DNA of 64,000 bases from Ceratodon purpureus. Its lineage: Eukaryota > Streptophyta > Bryopsida > Pseudoditrichales > Ditrichaceae. The DNA is taken from assembly GCA_014871385.1 (NCBI GenBank), contig CM026425.1, positions 6,239,243-6,303,242 of the forward strand, given 5' to 3'. Shown in pieces: positions 1-12,540 of the stretch (within the stretch, counting starts at the first letter, position 1; each line of letters begins with the position of its first letter). The translations under genes were made by a program, and so were the position numbers. The notes below the pieces were generated by a model, which saw nothing but the letters and a program-made list of their open reading frames with translations, was not told the origin of the DNA and did not search any database.

Positions 1-98
1 TTTGACTGCAGTCTCAAGGCTGGCATTTACGGGATCATCTTACTTGGAAGATCCACGCATCCAAAACTCCATAAAATGGTCGACAGAAAAATATAAAC

Positions 99-2572
99 TC
101 ACTCCATGTCGGACTTTCCATATTCCAGATCATCACCTTTCAGAAGCGAAACATCCTCTTCCCTGAAAGAGGGCTCCTTCACTTTCATAGTTGCCATCTT
201 AGCAGCTTGAGTCTTGGCGACTTCCACAGCCCAGCTGTAAGTAATCATCCCAACGACAGCCATGAACATGCCCATCATGTTCTTCCCGGTCAACACAGAG
301 TCGAACAAAATCCATCCCAAAGTCAGCACGCAAACAGTCTTCATGTGCCCCAATACCTGTCATGCAATTCCATCAAAATCTTAGTTAGCCATCCATGCGA
401 ACAGTCGAGGTAATACGAATACTCTCCTTTGAATACACAACTATGTGTTGTAGAAGACCAACACTGACAAAAAAGTAATTATTTCTGACGTAATATAATC
501 CCACCAATAACATACACAAACACAAGTAACGTTAGAAAGCAAAGCACTTAAAAGGGTACCAGAACCCACCTGGAATGTCACGGCAGAGAATCGTCCAATG
601 CACAAGTATTGACTGACGTTGCAGAACACAGCAAGTGTACACGAAAGCAGGATAAAGAACTGCACACATATCAAAACGAGAAAAAATAATTATTACAAGA
701 AGAAAACAATGCTTATAAAACCTACGACCGAAGCAAATTTCCCTCATTCTCAACAGCTAGATACAACACAAACACATATGGAAGACCAGAAAAAGGGAAA
801 CAAGCACTAAAGGTAGTACAGTTCCTAACGATCAAATACGACACAGTACATAAAGAACTCATGAACCCCCAGAGAAAACAGCAAAATTGCCTTGCATGAC
901 CATAACACAGGACTTGCAACTGCCTAGATTCATTTACAACCGCACCGCATCATCCTGACTCCCAAATCTACGTATACAAGGCAGATCGTCGCTTACAATG
1001 GCTCCTGAGGTGTAGGTGTACTTCAAAAGGTTCTCTCCAATCAGAAAGTAGTCCACGAACGGTCCGATCATAATGAGAGAAGCGGCCTGAATAGGTGCCG
1101 TCTTGCTCAACAGTTCAAACGACCCGCAACTGTGCTTCTTCTGTAGCGCACCGATATACTGCAACCATCATCAACGAACCAATCCCTTCAGCACTCTCCA
1201 GCATTTCACAAATCATCAACAATAGGAACAAGTACCAACCACACCAATCAACCAGGGACGGCTCCTAAATCAAGACCAACCACATCCACCCCCATCCACA
1301 TCACAAACTGTGACGCCTATCTCCCAAAACTCTCAACAGAAATGAGCCAAGCTTACAATCTGCTGCAGGGACGTCGATATAACTGCCACCACTGCCGCCA
1401 TGAATCCGGAGAAGTTCACGTTCACATCCGTCACCGTGCACACCCCAACGCCGATCATCACCACGAACACGGCTGCCTTCACCTCCCTCGTGTAAGTTTT
1501 GCCGTGCAATATCCACTCTAACACGCACACGCTCGGTATCATACTCAACTTCGCAATCTGTCGAAATGCCCAACATATCTATCGTCAACACAACAAGGCA
1601 TAGCAGAAGTTCCACAAAATCGATCTAAAAATTTCTTTCCATAATTCATGTTCGATATGGAACATCAAGGGGTGCAGTGAAAAAACTAACTCTAATTAGT
1701 ACATAGATACTGGTCCTCGCTCTTCTAATCAACCTCACATCAGCTCGCTCATGTTTCACAAACATCGTACCCCCGAAGCGTAAACCAAGCTTTGACCGGC
1801 AATACCAAGCTTTGACCCGCAATATCACGCTTCCCATTTAATCGCTGCATCCCTTCCATCACTCACCAAACACTCCTCAACCATTACCATACAGACAAAG
1901 CGGAATCATAAATTCCTCTCTACACAGTTTGCCCTGACGATCCCACCACTCTCTGCAATGTTAGTGGCACCTCTCATCCAAGTGGAAACACCGACCTCAA
2001 CCATGTACATACCTGGTAGAAACCCACTGAGTTCAGCATCAGACTCAGATTCATCGCAACGATCGACGTGTTCGACACCAGGGAAAACAGAAACAGGTCT
2101 TTGAACGGAACGTGCTTCGAAATCGAGTACCCTAAAGCAGAAGATATGTAACCGACTCCCGCTGTCACTGAGAAGTGAAACGCCGTCAACGTCGTTGCTG
2201 CACCAAAGTATCCATCACCCCAATGTCAGATACAACACAGTCCCACGTCTGCATTCTCCCAGAAAATCATCACTCATAAAACTTAAGAAACTTGAACCAA
2301 GTGCAGACTATGAGTGTGCAACAGTGACGGAGATCTAGGCAGCAGGGGACACCGCTATCAGACTCTACCACTCATTTAAAATTGTGTGTGGTCCTCACGT
2401 CCTTACCAAATCTGTAGTTGTAGCCCGCTGCAGACATGACCTGCTTGTTGGCCATAATAATCCCCACGGAGCTGATGATGTTCATTGCCCAAGCTCCCAT
2501 ATCCGAGACTCCGCCTTTCTTGTCATCCTTCTTGTCGGATTTCTCCGACATACTTTTACTAGAATTCATCAT
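99..2572 (-). CDS. UDP-rhamnose/UDP-galactose transporter (URGT-like), copy A
   Basis: Six exons with GT-AG borders: 2572-2407, 2197-2013, 1557-1357, 1158-997, 659-570, 356-99 (353 aa). The product is a multi-pass Golgi nucleotide-sugar antiporter of the KT/KVAG group. It is closest in my reading to Arabidopsis URGT proteins, which import UDP-rhamnose and UDP-galactose for pectin and other wall glycans. Recognisable blocks are GAWAMNIISSVGIIMANKQ near the N-terminus, MLNSVGFYQ, LSMIPSVCVLEWIL, the KT motif in LLSKTAPIQA, and LGHMKTVCVLTLGW near the end. Exon 1 is 18 bp longer than in copies B and C and encodes a Lys/Ser-rich cytosolic tail (MMNSSKSMSEKSDKK). The C-terminal tail also differs, so this is the most diverged of the three paralogues. 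The start is the first Met of the tandem ATG ATG. Substrate specificity is inferred from family only. Confidence 0.9.
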
Positions 2573-4467
2573 CTCTGCTTTGGAGAGCCGGCTCGCTCCT
2601 CCAATTCTGACAGCTCGTCAATTAAGAATCCAGCAGGTCGGCTGAGGCCTTGATCTGGCCTTTGTTCAATTCACGATCAATCCCATTAACTCGTCTCAGA
2701 TCCACTCATGCGATAACTCACAAGGTCATGCCCATCAAGTGAAACTTTATATTGCCCGAGTACCGTCAAGGTGCCAAATATGCTACAAAAGCAGAAGTCC
2801 CAACTGAAATCGCCTCGCCGCTGTCACAGGATTCTTTATTCTGCATCACAAACAATGGCGCTAGTTTAGATTCCTTCGTACTCACATAAACGACTAGGAG
2901 AAGCTCGGCTAGATTTTAGACGAGCCGCTGGATAAATTAAGCCTCTTTGACAGTACTGAAACCTCAAACTCTTATTACAAAATTCGGTTCTAGGGCTTCT
3001 GCCTAACTCCACATCGCTATTGCGGAAAAAAACCCAGGCCTACACGCGCTATTAATCTACAGATGGTCAAGCATGGAAGAGACTAACACACCAATGCAAC
3101 ATTGTAACATACGATCACGTGTGCAACGGCTTCGTGGTACCGCCCAAGAACGAGCTCATCGGTTGTATCACGCAACTCAAATTCTTAACATATGCGACAA
3201 ATTAATTTGAAAAAAGTCTGCGAAAAGAGTCAGTTTTATAAATTAAATAAAATAAAATATAGCGACCAGCTCTAGAAAACTGCCTGCCTATGCAGAGAAA
3301 GGATCTGCGTGCAAAACCAAGCCGTGTTTTACACTAATACTCAAATCTCGTTCACGCTGTTTCAGCGACAAAACATACTGCTTGACGGCTAACGCAGCCA
3401 ATGCGGCCGAGACACCAAACAATATATCTGCAGACAACTCCGTTCTGATTCCCACCACTAACATGCAAACAAGTGACCCGAACAAAAGAGACCACGACCA
3501 CCTCCTAGATTTTCAGATTCTAACGACGCACATCAAAAATCAACCTCAACCCACGCACAGAATAATCCACGAAAAAGACCAAGCTGGCATTAGATCTGAC
3601 CTAGAGCCTACACCAAAAACGCTACAACAATGCTACAATCACGTTCCCCCACTGAACAATCCGCCCTTACGTACGGACACAACACCGCTAAAACCACCAG
3701 TAACCTCACACAACCAAACAACCCAAATCAAAAACACAAAAAAAAACGCTAGATTCACAAACCCTCCATCCTAATGAAAAAAGAAAACCCATCCACATGC
3801 AACTTCCCAAACCCGCATCGAAACAAACCACAGCAAACTAGATCTGACCTAAAGAAGAGAAAAAAAACCCAACCTCTACCACAGCTAATCTCAAACCACT
3901 TCAACGCTCACTCTCAAGCTCCCATGCAATGCAGAGCTGGAACACGACAACCTGCCCACTCAAACCACTCCCAAGTCCGTCCACCTACAAACAAACCAAC
4001 CCACGCAAAACTCACATCCTCTCCTCTCCTTTCCTCTCCTCTCCTCTCCTCAACAACATGGACCTAGCCATGGACATGACCCACTGATCTCATAAAACCA
4101 AACCCCAGTGTTGATGCATCTGCTTTGCTCTGTCCACGCTGCTGGTGACGTGCTTACCCACACTGAAGCGGCCCGAACTCTTCTCCGAACTCTTCCCTTT
4201 GCTGCTCTCTCCGGCTTCCTCCAGCTCTCCGAGCTCCCTCCAACTCCCACCGGCTCCGTTTCCAGCGATGGACTCGGCAGGTGCTTTCCAACGAGTGGAG
4301 TGACTGTGAGAGAGGAGAGGAGAGGAGCGGAGTGGGCTGTGGCGATGGCGAGGCAGCGAGTGCGAGTGGCCGAAACGCAGCGCAATCATCCGACGCAAAG
4401 ACTCCTTGTCTTCTGCAGCCTGCGCTCGCCTTCGACGTCGTCGTCTCGTCACCAAAACACACCGAGA
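2573..4467 (-). other. Leader/5' UTR region of URGT copy A, probably with an intron
   Basis: No open frame here resembles a protein. The part at 4050-4460 resembles the region upstream of copy C around 56680-57090: both share a block near GGACATGA-CCACTGATCTC and a block near CGAAACGCAG. This suggests a conserved transcribed leader exon followed by a long leader intron. A CTCTC microsatellite lies at 4019-4050. Exact exon borders and the transcription start cannot be fixed without transcript data. Confidence 0.4.
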
Positions 4468-4546
4468 GTACCTTAGTATCACACCAGTATCACCATGGTA
4501 TCTTACGAGTATGATATGGTTATCGTGATGGTATTGAGAGGGTATA
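4468..4546 (-). promoter_or_regulatory. GTATC/GATAC word cluster upstream of URGT copy A
   Basis: Within about 80 bp the words GTATC, GATAC and close variants recur (AGTATCAC, CAGTATCACC, GGTATCTTAC, TATGATATGG, TATCGTGATGGTATTG). The same type of cluster, including the shared word ATCGTGATGGTATTG, lies upstream of copy C, and a related cluster lies upstream of copy B. Position relative to the genes suggests a promoter-proximal regulatory module. The binding factor is unknown. Confidence 0.45.
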
Positions 4547-4930
4547 GATCTGAAGTGGACTTGGAAGGCGACTCCGGGAGGAGGCGACCTCAGAGCGAGC
4601 GTTGGTCCAGTTTGGAAGTGCAGAGCGCGTTGGACCGTGTTTTTGGTCTTGGTAGGTAGGAACGGGGACCGGCGTTGGCTGTGCTTTGCGAAGTTGAGTT
4701 AGTCTGGGGTAATTTGGTAAATTTACTTCAATAGTTAAGTTTAGGTTAGTTTTTACTTTTCCGGGTTTGGGTGGGTTTATTGATGAGGGAATAGGGAATC
4801 ATCTGATTGCCAACCTGAAAAGGACTATAGCCGGGTTTTGCAGTACGGCTGGGCAGGTGGTGTAACATTGGGCAGTTACAGTAATCTGCTTATATTGTAT
4901 TATGGTGGAAATGATATTTAACCCCGGACA
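4547..4930. other. Intergenic, no gene seen
   Basis: Mixed-composition sequence with stops in all frames and no recognised repeat or RNA gene. Confidence 0.5.
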
Positions 4931-5459
4931 ATAAACCTCACCCTCGTTTTAATCATGAGGCATGTCCTCCCCACTGTCCGGGAAGAGCCGGCGGTTAGTT
5001 ACAAGGCTACCGGATGGATTTGGAAAATAGCTGGTAGATTTTCAAGGATGGAGGCAAATCACCGGATCAAATGATTGAAAAATAATTATATTTAGTATTC
5101 ATAGACATGATAAACTGGGTATAATCTAAAATAACCGGCTGCTTTTTGAATATAGTGGAAATAGGCTGGTTGGCTCAGAAACCTTCCCGAACAGTGGTCC
5201 TCCCCTCCTCCTCTCCTCCCTGATTCTATTTTTAGGGGAAATGTGAACTTTTTTTAGTAAGTTTTATATTTTTAATGGAATCAAAGATCCCATATTTATT
5301 TCTAAGGACACACTATATTAATTTTAGATAATTTATGCTCTTTTTTATTTTAAATTTTAAAATTTTTTTCATCGATAAAATATTTATAGGGTGCTTTTTG
5401 CCCCTCCAATGGGAACCTTGGTTGAGGGCCCTCATCATTAAGATAATGGTGAGGTTTAT
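4931..5459. mobile_element. Candidate degenerate terminal-inverted-repeat element
   Basis: 4931-4953 and the reverse complement of 5437-5459 match at 19 of 23 positions, starting ATAAACCTCACC. The similarity continues a few bases inward (ATGAGG). The dinucleotide TA stands at both edges, which could be a target duplication. There is no coding capacity. The element is old if it is real, and the assignment is tentative. Confidence 0.3.
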
Positions 5460-8363
5460 CATCGAGCATATTTAACTACACAACAAATGATGGGTTATTT
5501 TTAATGGGGTGTTTGCTTCATGGATGTATCACTTTCGGTGGAAATTGTTTATGAATTGTTGTGCCACATTGTGTTGGATCCATTATTATTTTGTTGATGT
5601 TTAGGACTATTAGGATGTCTTATAATAGTATTATGAGGAAGAAACAATTGAAAGGTAAAGTGTAGGTAAATTAAATTGTGTCATCTCTCCATACCAGGTG
5701 TTGGCTATTTTTGAGGAAAAAATAAACTAAAGACAAACATAAGCAAACTCAATTGAGTCCACACCGCTTGGCAAAAGTAGATTTTTTTTTAGTAATACTT
5801 GTTAAGTTTGGCTCATTCTTTGTTTACACCAACCTTTAGATCTTTGCATTTTTGGATGTCGATCAAACCTCACCTATTTTTTTGCATTTAAATGTTTATT
5901 CTTGCCCATGTGGTACATCTCATTCATGCCCATATAAGGAGGTGTTTAAGGAAAAGGACATGAAAAATGTGCAAAAACATGATCTTTAGACCTAATCCAC
6001 ATAAAAAATTTCCATATATAAATGTATTTTCATTAAATAAATAGATAAGCATGTAAATCTAAAGAACTATTTAAAAAGCATGAAATTTTAATTTTTACAT
6101 TTTAATATTCAATTAAATTTGTTATGGATTTTTTATTTTATTTTTTATGAATTTAGTATAAAAACGATTGAATGGCAAGAACATTGTTACATTTCCCAAA
6201 TAGTGATTTTAAAACAATGAGACAATGTTGATGTGTTAATTTACGAGGGTGGGTTTTTATATGGATTGACAAAATAAAAATTGGATTGCAAAGTAGATTC
6301 AATTTTCTATAAAGAAAAAAATGACTTTTCAAAGAAATGTCAAAACCTTAGGGATTCGGGATGTTCAAAGGAAAAAAGAAAAAGAAAAAGAAAAGGTAGA
6401 AATTAGGAAATGATCTCTTGGAAACTAAGGGATTAAATCATTCATTGATTAAAATCATGTTGTATATATCTTCAATCATTGTTTTAAAATAGATGTTGGC
6501 CTCTTAAAATGGGCTTGACACAGAATTGGAAGGGCTTAAAAAATATGCACTTTAAATGCCTCAAAAAGCAAAAGTGATGTCCATGTCATTTTCTCCTTTT
6601 TCCTCCATTGGACCAAAAATCTTGAGTGTAAAATCACATTCTTTGGACTTCTGAGCTTTTAAACCATCCAATAACTAAAATTTCTCTAGTCAAGGCTTCT
6701 TGCCTCTAGTGTAAAGAGGCCTAATGAAATATTATTGTATATTCAATAGCTGCATATGATACTATTGCAGTGCAGAAAGTCCCAAGTTTATAAAATGATA
6801 TTTAAAATTTTCCTATGATGTGAGCGTGACCAAATTAGGAGAAAGTCATCTCTATTTCCAAGCCAGTCATTTGTATCAACAATCCTGCTGGACTTATGCT
6901 TTGAATTTCTTCTTGTTGTGATATCCTGCTTCAATTATTTACAATGATACATGATCAGCTGGCAAATATCCAATCATTTGAATCATTGTTTAATAGTGGA
7001 ACTTATTATTTCTCATTGCTTTGATGGGCTACATCGCTCTTCAATCTAACTTGGAGATCTCAATCTAACTCTACCTGATGTTACTGAACTTCACTGCTCC
7101 CTAACTTAGATCTTTCATTCTCTGAGAACATAAGCAACACTGTGACAGCCTGGGTGTATTGTCTTTGACTTCATCCTCAGGCCCACTCCAGAGTAGGGGA
7201 AGCAAGATGGTGAGGCAAAAGCAATTGCACATGTGCTTGACGACAATTGGTTCATAGAGTTGGAAACGCTTCTTACCGTAGGTTACTACCAGCTTTGGCA
7301 GAAAATAATTAATTACAAGTCTGTCTAATTTTTTTGAAAATTCTTGACTTTGTTTGCCCAAAAAAATTAATTTAAGTTGTGGTGATGATAGTGGAATGTG
7401 ATGGTTTTGAAGAGTACATTACAAAGTGTAAGTTGAAACTGCCAACTTGAGATATTAATTTTCAAATCGACTAATTGCTTTTTGCACTTTAATTAATTAC
7501 TAGACAAAACAATGCCCAAGGTACTAGTAACCTACAGTATGCCTTCACACTAATGGGAAATGCATTATAAACATACACTTAATTCACATCAGTCTCATCC
7601 AAAGACCAAAGTTTTATTTATTTATTTTTAAATGCATTATCTTCATGTGATGCTTCATAGGTTAAATGAAAAGTAATCCTATATATCCTTAAGCGGCAAC
7701 AAATCTTTATTAGAATGGTTTGCATGGTATTTCCCAAAATTGGGCTTTCTCCAAGCCTTCCAGCTTTGTCTCAACCATACACTTTTCTTGTAACCTGAGA
7801 TGATGTGGCACATAAAAAATGCACCGCCAATCTCTTACACAACTTTTATCTAAGTTTGCCTCTAATGTGAAGTAGGCATAAGTTAACGTAGTTCACAACT
7901 TCCCATATCTTTCATCCTCTGAGTAAGCAACGCTGTGACAGGGTGTGTTGTCTTTGACTTCACAGTTCATGCAATGCAAGCTGGTTTGGTTTAAAACATT
8001 TCAATGCAATACCCTTCAGAATCCAGATGCCTTGTACCTACACATCTCAGAGAGTATTTACAAGAAATATGTCAATGGAATATTCAAATATGCTTCATTA
8101 GAATTGTTGAAAAGTAGGATTCTAAAATCTGGATCCCTTGTTCCATTGACAAGTGACTTCTAAGTTGGATCCTTATTCGGCCATTGACAGGTGAATTATT
8201 TTCAACTGTTGGTTTGATTGTGCATGGCAAAGGTGGGATTCTGACCCTCAATAAGAGAGACATTCCGATCATGTCAAAGTTATGAACGGTTGAGAATATT
8301 TTAGGTGGAACTTCAGGGGACCTGCGTTTAAGCTTCCTTTTCATTGAAGCAAAGTTTAATCAC
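5460..8363. other. AT-rich intergenic region with one dispersed direct repeat
   Basis: No convincing gene. A roughly 60-bp segment starting with ATCTTTCAT(T/C)CTCTGAG and ending GTCTTTGACTTCA occurs near 7109-7171 and again near 7908-7962. The two copies are in direct orientation about 0.8 kb apart and differ by small indels. An 86-codon open frame at 7101-7361 (-) overlaps the first copy but resembles no family I know and lacks support. Confidence 0.4.
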
Positions 8364-8367
8364 TTAA

Positions 8368-9288
8368 CCCCTAAATGCACTGGCGACCAAAATGTGGTCG
8401 CAGCCTATTTTGGGCAGGCTGCTACGGCGTCAAAAATAATTATTAAGTTTTGAAATTTTGTATTTAGATTCTTTCAGTCATTACGTACATGTCAAGCTTT
8501 GTTTCATATGATTCTGATATGTAATGCAAAAGTTATGAAGGATTAAAGGTTCAAAATCTCAACGCGGGCAGCATAAAAAAAACTCAAATCTTTTTTTTTA
8601 AAATAAATTAAAATATCATCATTTTCTACTAATTTGTATGCACATAGGAAGCTTTGAGCCATGCCAATCCAATAAGTGAGGTAAGAGATATGAGAAGTCA
8701 TATTATGCGGGCAGTTCGGTCAACTCTTCATCAAAAATAACTTCAATTATTGATTTTGAACTCGATTTTAGCAATTTTTCAAAATTAAAAATTGGAAAAG
8801 TTTTTGGTTACTTGTTACATCATTTTCACCGTTGGAATTGACAATATCTACTTTTATGTGGACAAAATTAGTAGTTTAGTTTTTCCCTCTATTCTACATC
8901 TTATTCTAATTATTTATGGTTTGAAGATGAAAATTAAGGTTTAATGTTTTGAAATTTTTTGTGAAGAATCTCAAGTCATTCTTTAAATAGAATATGCAAT
9001 TGCCCATTCTAAAACTTCAAAGCATATTTTCTGAAAATTCGTGGAAGCCAAGATTTTAGTTTTTTGAAGGATTGGAAATAACTTGTCTTAGAAGTTTAAA
9101 CATCATGATCTTGTGATTGGTTTGGTTTCTGACTCTAAGAATTTGAGAAATAGTTTTTTGATGAGTTATTTATAAGATCCTACGGTTGAAATTGCAAAAG
9201 AATGTTATGAAATTAAAAAAATCAGCTTGCTTTACAAAGAGGTATCAAAAGACAGTTTGAGCCTGAAATTTTCAAGAGCATTTAGGGG
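8368..9288. mobile_element. Non-autonomous piggyBac MITE, copy 1 (921 bp)
   Basis: TTAA at 8364-8367 and TTAA at 9289-9292 flank an element whose ends are inverted: CCCCTAAATGC on the left and GCATTTAGGGG on the right. A TTAA duplication with C-rich ends is the hallmark of the piggyBac superfamily. The left subterminal region contains GCGACC-AAAATGT-GGTCGC, a small palindrome. There is no ORF of note. Copy 2 at 19125-20045 has exactly the same length and is clearly homologous (about 80% by eye). The large piggyBac element at 30202-36906 has matching ends and is a plausible source of transposase. Confidence 0.88.
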
Positions 9289-9323
9289 TTAAGAAATAAC
9301 AGAATACAAAGGAAGTGAAAATA

Positions 9324-9325
<2 letters not shown>

Positions 9326-9367
<42 letters not shown>
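9326..9367. repeat. Homopolymer T tract (42 bp)
   Basis: Uninterrupted T run directly after the right flank of piggyBac MITE copy 1. Confidence 0.95.
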
Positions 9368-11220
9368 CCTCCCTAAAATTCACATCTATGATTTTGACAA
9401 TTTAAAAAATAATTTAAATTATTTCTAATGACTTTAAAGTAGCCAAATATCACAAACTTCTTTATCCCATTTTTGATGAAAGATTATCATTTCATTCTTT
9501 TCTAATTTTAGAATTACTTTCAAACCAACCCTGAACCTGACTACTGTCCAGAGCATTAGGAACTCTGGTCCAGTTTTATCAAACTCAGTAATGTAACACA
9601 CAAACTGGGGGCTGGATTGAAGGCTAGACCAAATTCTTCAAATTTCAACCAATAGGATAGCTCAATTGTTCCAAATTGGGCCCAAGAGCTCTATGCTAGG
9701 GCGAACTTCAATTGCATATTCCTATGTAGCATCCTACGTCACATTATTTTGGCGCCAAAATGTTTGGGCCTTAGTGATGCAATTGGGACAAAGTTTCCCC
9801 TTGCGCAAATGCCTAACTTGGACGAGAAATGAGGCCCCAATTGAAGGTTGAATTGATGAGAAATCCGAACTACCTTCCGCCCAGCCCCATACCGCGTGTA
9901 AAGTGGGCATTACTTCCCTTCACAAAATTCAAAGTCATGTTGTCAAGGAATATCCATTCCTTCACCCAATTTCCCAATCCTCAAAAAAACCAGCGACACA
10001 CCCATTCCATGAATCAGTTGAACTTTTCACGGTACCATATTCTCACAGAAATGAATTCAACTTATCAAAGTAATAACCACATTCTGTTGAAGATTAGTTA
10101 TCATATAATTCCACAGCGCATATGACAGACCCAAAAGCTCAGGGCCAGCCCAAAGTCCGCCATCTTAGGTCACGAGGGCAAACGCTGCATGCACACATAC
10201 AGCCAATAAATCTGCCTGACACAACAGCCCCCCAACCTGACACAACAGAAAAAGAACCTGACACAACAGGACCAAGCCTTCCACCTTCGTGACCTCCAGT
10301 CATAAGTACCTACTAGTCAAACTCCAAAGGGTTGGAAACGAAAGTACCAAACAGGCTGGGTTCCAAACTTCCAGCTCTGGACAGCGACCTACCGTTTGAA
10401 CATTTATGACTAGGTCGCTCTCTAAAGTTAGGGTTCTAAAAACAGGGCTCGGACTCGCTATTGGATCTGGGGAAGGTACTTACTTATATGCCAATAAGTA
10501 CCCACCAGGTGGCCAACCAGGCTTAGACCTGGAAGTCACGATAACCCCATCTACCTACTAATCTGCTAAATGGAGACCCAATATAGGTCGCAAACCAATG
10601 ACGGAACAGGGCAGTCGGAACGAGGTGTACCGTTGCAGGGTTGCTGGTTCATGCAGAAATAGCTGTAATGGGAAAAATCTAATGATAGAAAAGAAACAAA
10701 AAGCATACATTGTTGTTCAATGATGTTTGGCTAATTCTAAGCCACTCTTGGATAACTTTAGTAATTTTCATGAAAATGAACAATTAAAAAACTTCTACTT
10801 TTACTTGATTTTTTTTTTTTAAAACAAAAAAAAAAACAGAAAATTCTTAATTGCGCGAACCACCTATATGATAATGATATAATTTTTATAACAATGAAAT
10901 CATTCCTTGGAGTAAAAAAAAAGAAAAGAAAAACCTTGGAAATAGTATATTTATCTCGAATTTGCAGTGTATACTTCTTCTTTCTCCCTAAGTATTATCA
11001 AAAAAAGGAAATTAAAAAGAAAAAAGAAAAAGTACACTGAAAACTGAAAAAAGAAGAAGCTAGGTACCGGCCAGTCAAACACTAGTAGGTCCGAAAAACC
11101 AAAAAGCAAAAGTCAGTGCAACAGCGAAGGTAGTGCAACAGCGAAGGTAGTGAACAGCGAGCCTAGGAAGAGGGAAAAGCAAAACAAAGGGGTGGAAGGC
11201 TGCCAGCCAAGACACCCGCA
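9368..11220. other. Intergenic, with two short tandem repeats
   Basis: No gene recognised. CCTGACACAACAG occurs at 10215, 10236 and 10257, exactly 21 bp apart. AGTGCAACAGCGAAGGT occurs at 11115 and 11132 with a partial third copy at 11149 (17-bp period), just upstream of URGT copy B. A-rich stretches fill 10810-11050. Confidence 0.55.
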
Positions 11221-11327
11221 TGATACTATTGTGAAACCAGCGTGATACTTCTGTGAAACCAGTATGATATCTAGGAGATACTGGTGCGATACCGAGAAGT
11301 GATACCCGGGATGGTACTAGGGCGGGC
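11221..11327 (+). promoter_or_regulatory. GATAC word cluster upstream of URGT copy B
   Basis: Repeated TGATACTATTGTGAAACCAG-like units are followed by further ATGATATC, GAGATACTGG, GCGATACC, GTGATACCC and ATGGTACT words. GATACTGG is shared with the clusters of copies A and C. The cluster lies about 100-400 bp upstream of the presumed leader exon. Confidence 0.45.
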
Positions 11328-11389
11328 GTCTGGGGAGAAGGGAGAGTGAGGCCGGGTCAGAAAAGGAAAGCAATCATCGAAGCACGCGT

Positions 11390-11715
11390 TTGTTGGACTC
11401 AACCCAAACACAAACTCACACTTTCACAGACAGCCAGACAGACCACGCGACACAGCGAGCGAGGGCAACAATCATAACATTCTGCCCACTATTCCTGCAC
11501 TACTCCCTCCCTCCCCCTCCCTCCCCCTCCCTCCATCGCCATCGCCCTCAATTGCTCGCCATCCCACCCCTCTCTCGCTCCCCATCATTGCCTTCTCCCC
11601 GCTGCCACCTCTCCAGAGAGCCCCGGCGCTCGCGTTTTGCCCTCGAGACGACTCAGTTCGGGTGGGCAGAGCTTCAGTTCGGGGACGTTCGTGAAACGCA
11701 GCTTCATGCGCTAGG
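11390..11715 (+). other. Presumed leader (5' UTR) exon of URGT copy B
   Basis: GC- and CT-rich sequence ending CTAGG followed by GTGAGT, a strong donor site at 11716. It contains GTGAAACGCAG, like the leader regions of copies A and C. Open frames here do not resemble proteins. Transcription start and exon 5' edge are inferred. Confidence 0.4.
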
Positions 11716-12540
11716 GTGAGTGCTCGGCACGTTTTTTTCACGACCAGGGTGTGTTTTGAGGTTTTTGGGGCAAAGATGACTGTTTTGGTTTTTTTGGATT
11801 TTTTGGGTTTTGTGGGTGAGTGGTAGATCTGAGGTTTGAGTACAACGTTGGGGATTTTTGGGGGTTTGCATGGGAGGATGAGTGAGTGTGTGCTTGGGCG
11901 TTTCTTCTCATCGGAGTGATTTTTGGGATTTTTCCTCACAATGATGAGCTTTTTGGAATTTTTTTTCTTTTTTTTTAGTTTTGGGTAGATCTGAGGGTTG
12001 AGTCGTGGGTTGGGGAGTTTCGTGGGATTGTTTTGGAGGGTGAGTGTGCGGAGGTTTTTTGCACGATGTAGAAGTGGTTTTCGGGATTTTTGACCCAATG
12101 ACGGGGATTTTTGCGGTTTTGAAATTGGTGGTAGATCTACGTTTTGAGTAGTGAGTTGGGGAATTTTCGCGGCTTCGTGTGGGAGGTTGGGTGGGTGGCC
12201 GGACGCTTCACTGCACGATGTCGACGGGCTTTTTTGTTATTTTTGATTTCAGGGCAGGATTTTGGCATTTTTTTAATTTGATGGTAGATCTGAGGTTCAG
12301 GAGCTCTGTTGGAAGTTTTCCTGGCTTGACGTGCCAGAGTGAGTGTGGGGGTGATTCTTTGCATGATGAGGACGTGGTTTTTGTAAATTTCGTCTCAATG
12401 ACAGGTTTGTAGTATTTTGTATTATTTTATTAGTAGATCTGAAGTGAATAGTATGTTGGGAATTTGTAAGCTTTTTACGCAGGCGGGCAGTGCTGTGGTT
12501 ATAGTTGTGGTATTGTTTGGTGTTGGTGTGGATGGTGAGT
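11716..12540 (+). repeat. Tandem array of about 150-bp units in the leader intron of URGT copy B
   Basis: GTAGATCTGAGG-type words recur at about 11824, 11986, 12131, 12285 and 12434 (spacing roughly 145-162 bp). Each is followed by a TTTGAGT/TTGAGT-like stretch and then GTGAGTG or a variant, then T-rich sequence and GCACGATG-like words. The units are diverged but collinear. Every unit therefore carries a sequence resembling the 5' splice donor that begins the intron at 11716. The array lies between the leader exon and the coding start at 13061. Confidence 0.65.

Noticed and set aside
3590-3850. AGATCT-centred words in the leader of URGT copy A as homologues of the copy B array
   Set aside because: Orientation relative to transcription is opposite and flanks do not align; the AGATCT palindrome alone is weak evidence.
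4050-4514. Overlapping open frames on both strands near the leader of URGT copy A
   Set aside because: Openness on both strands, low-complexity Ser/Arg text and homology to the non-coding leader of copy C argue against a protein.
11472-12098. 208-codon minus-strand frame
   Set aside because: Antisense to the leader exon and tandem array of URGT copy B; Lys/Pro/Asn-rich text follows from the repeat composition.
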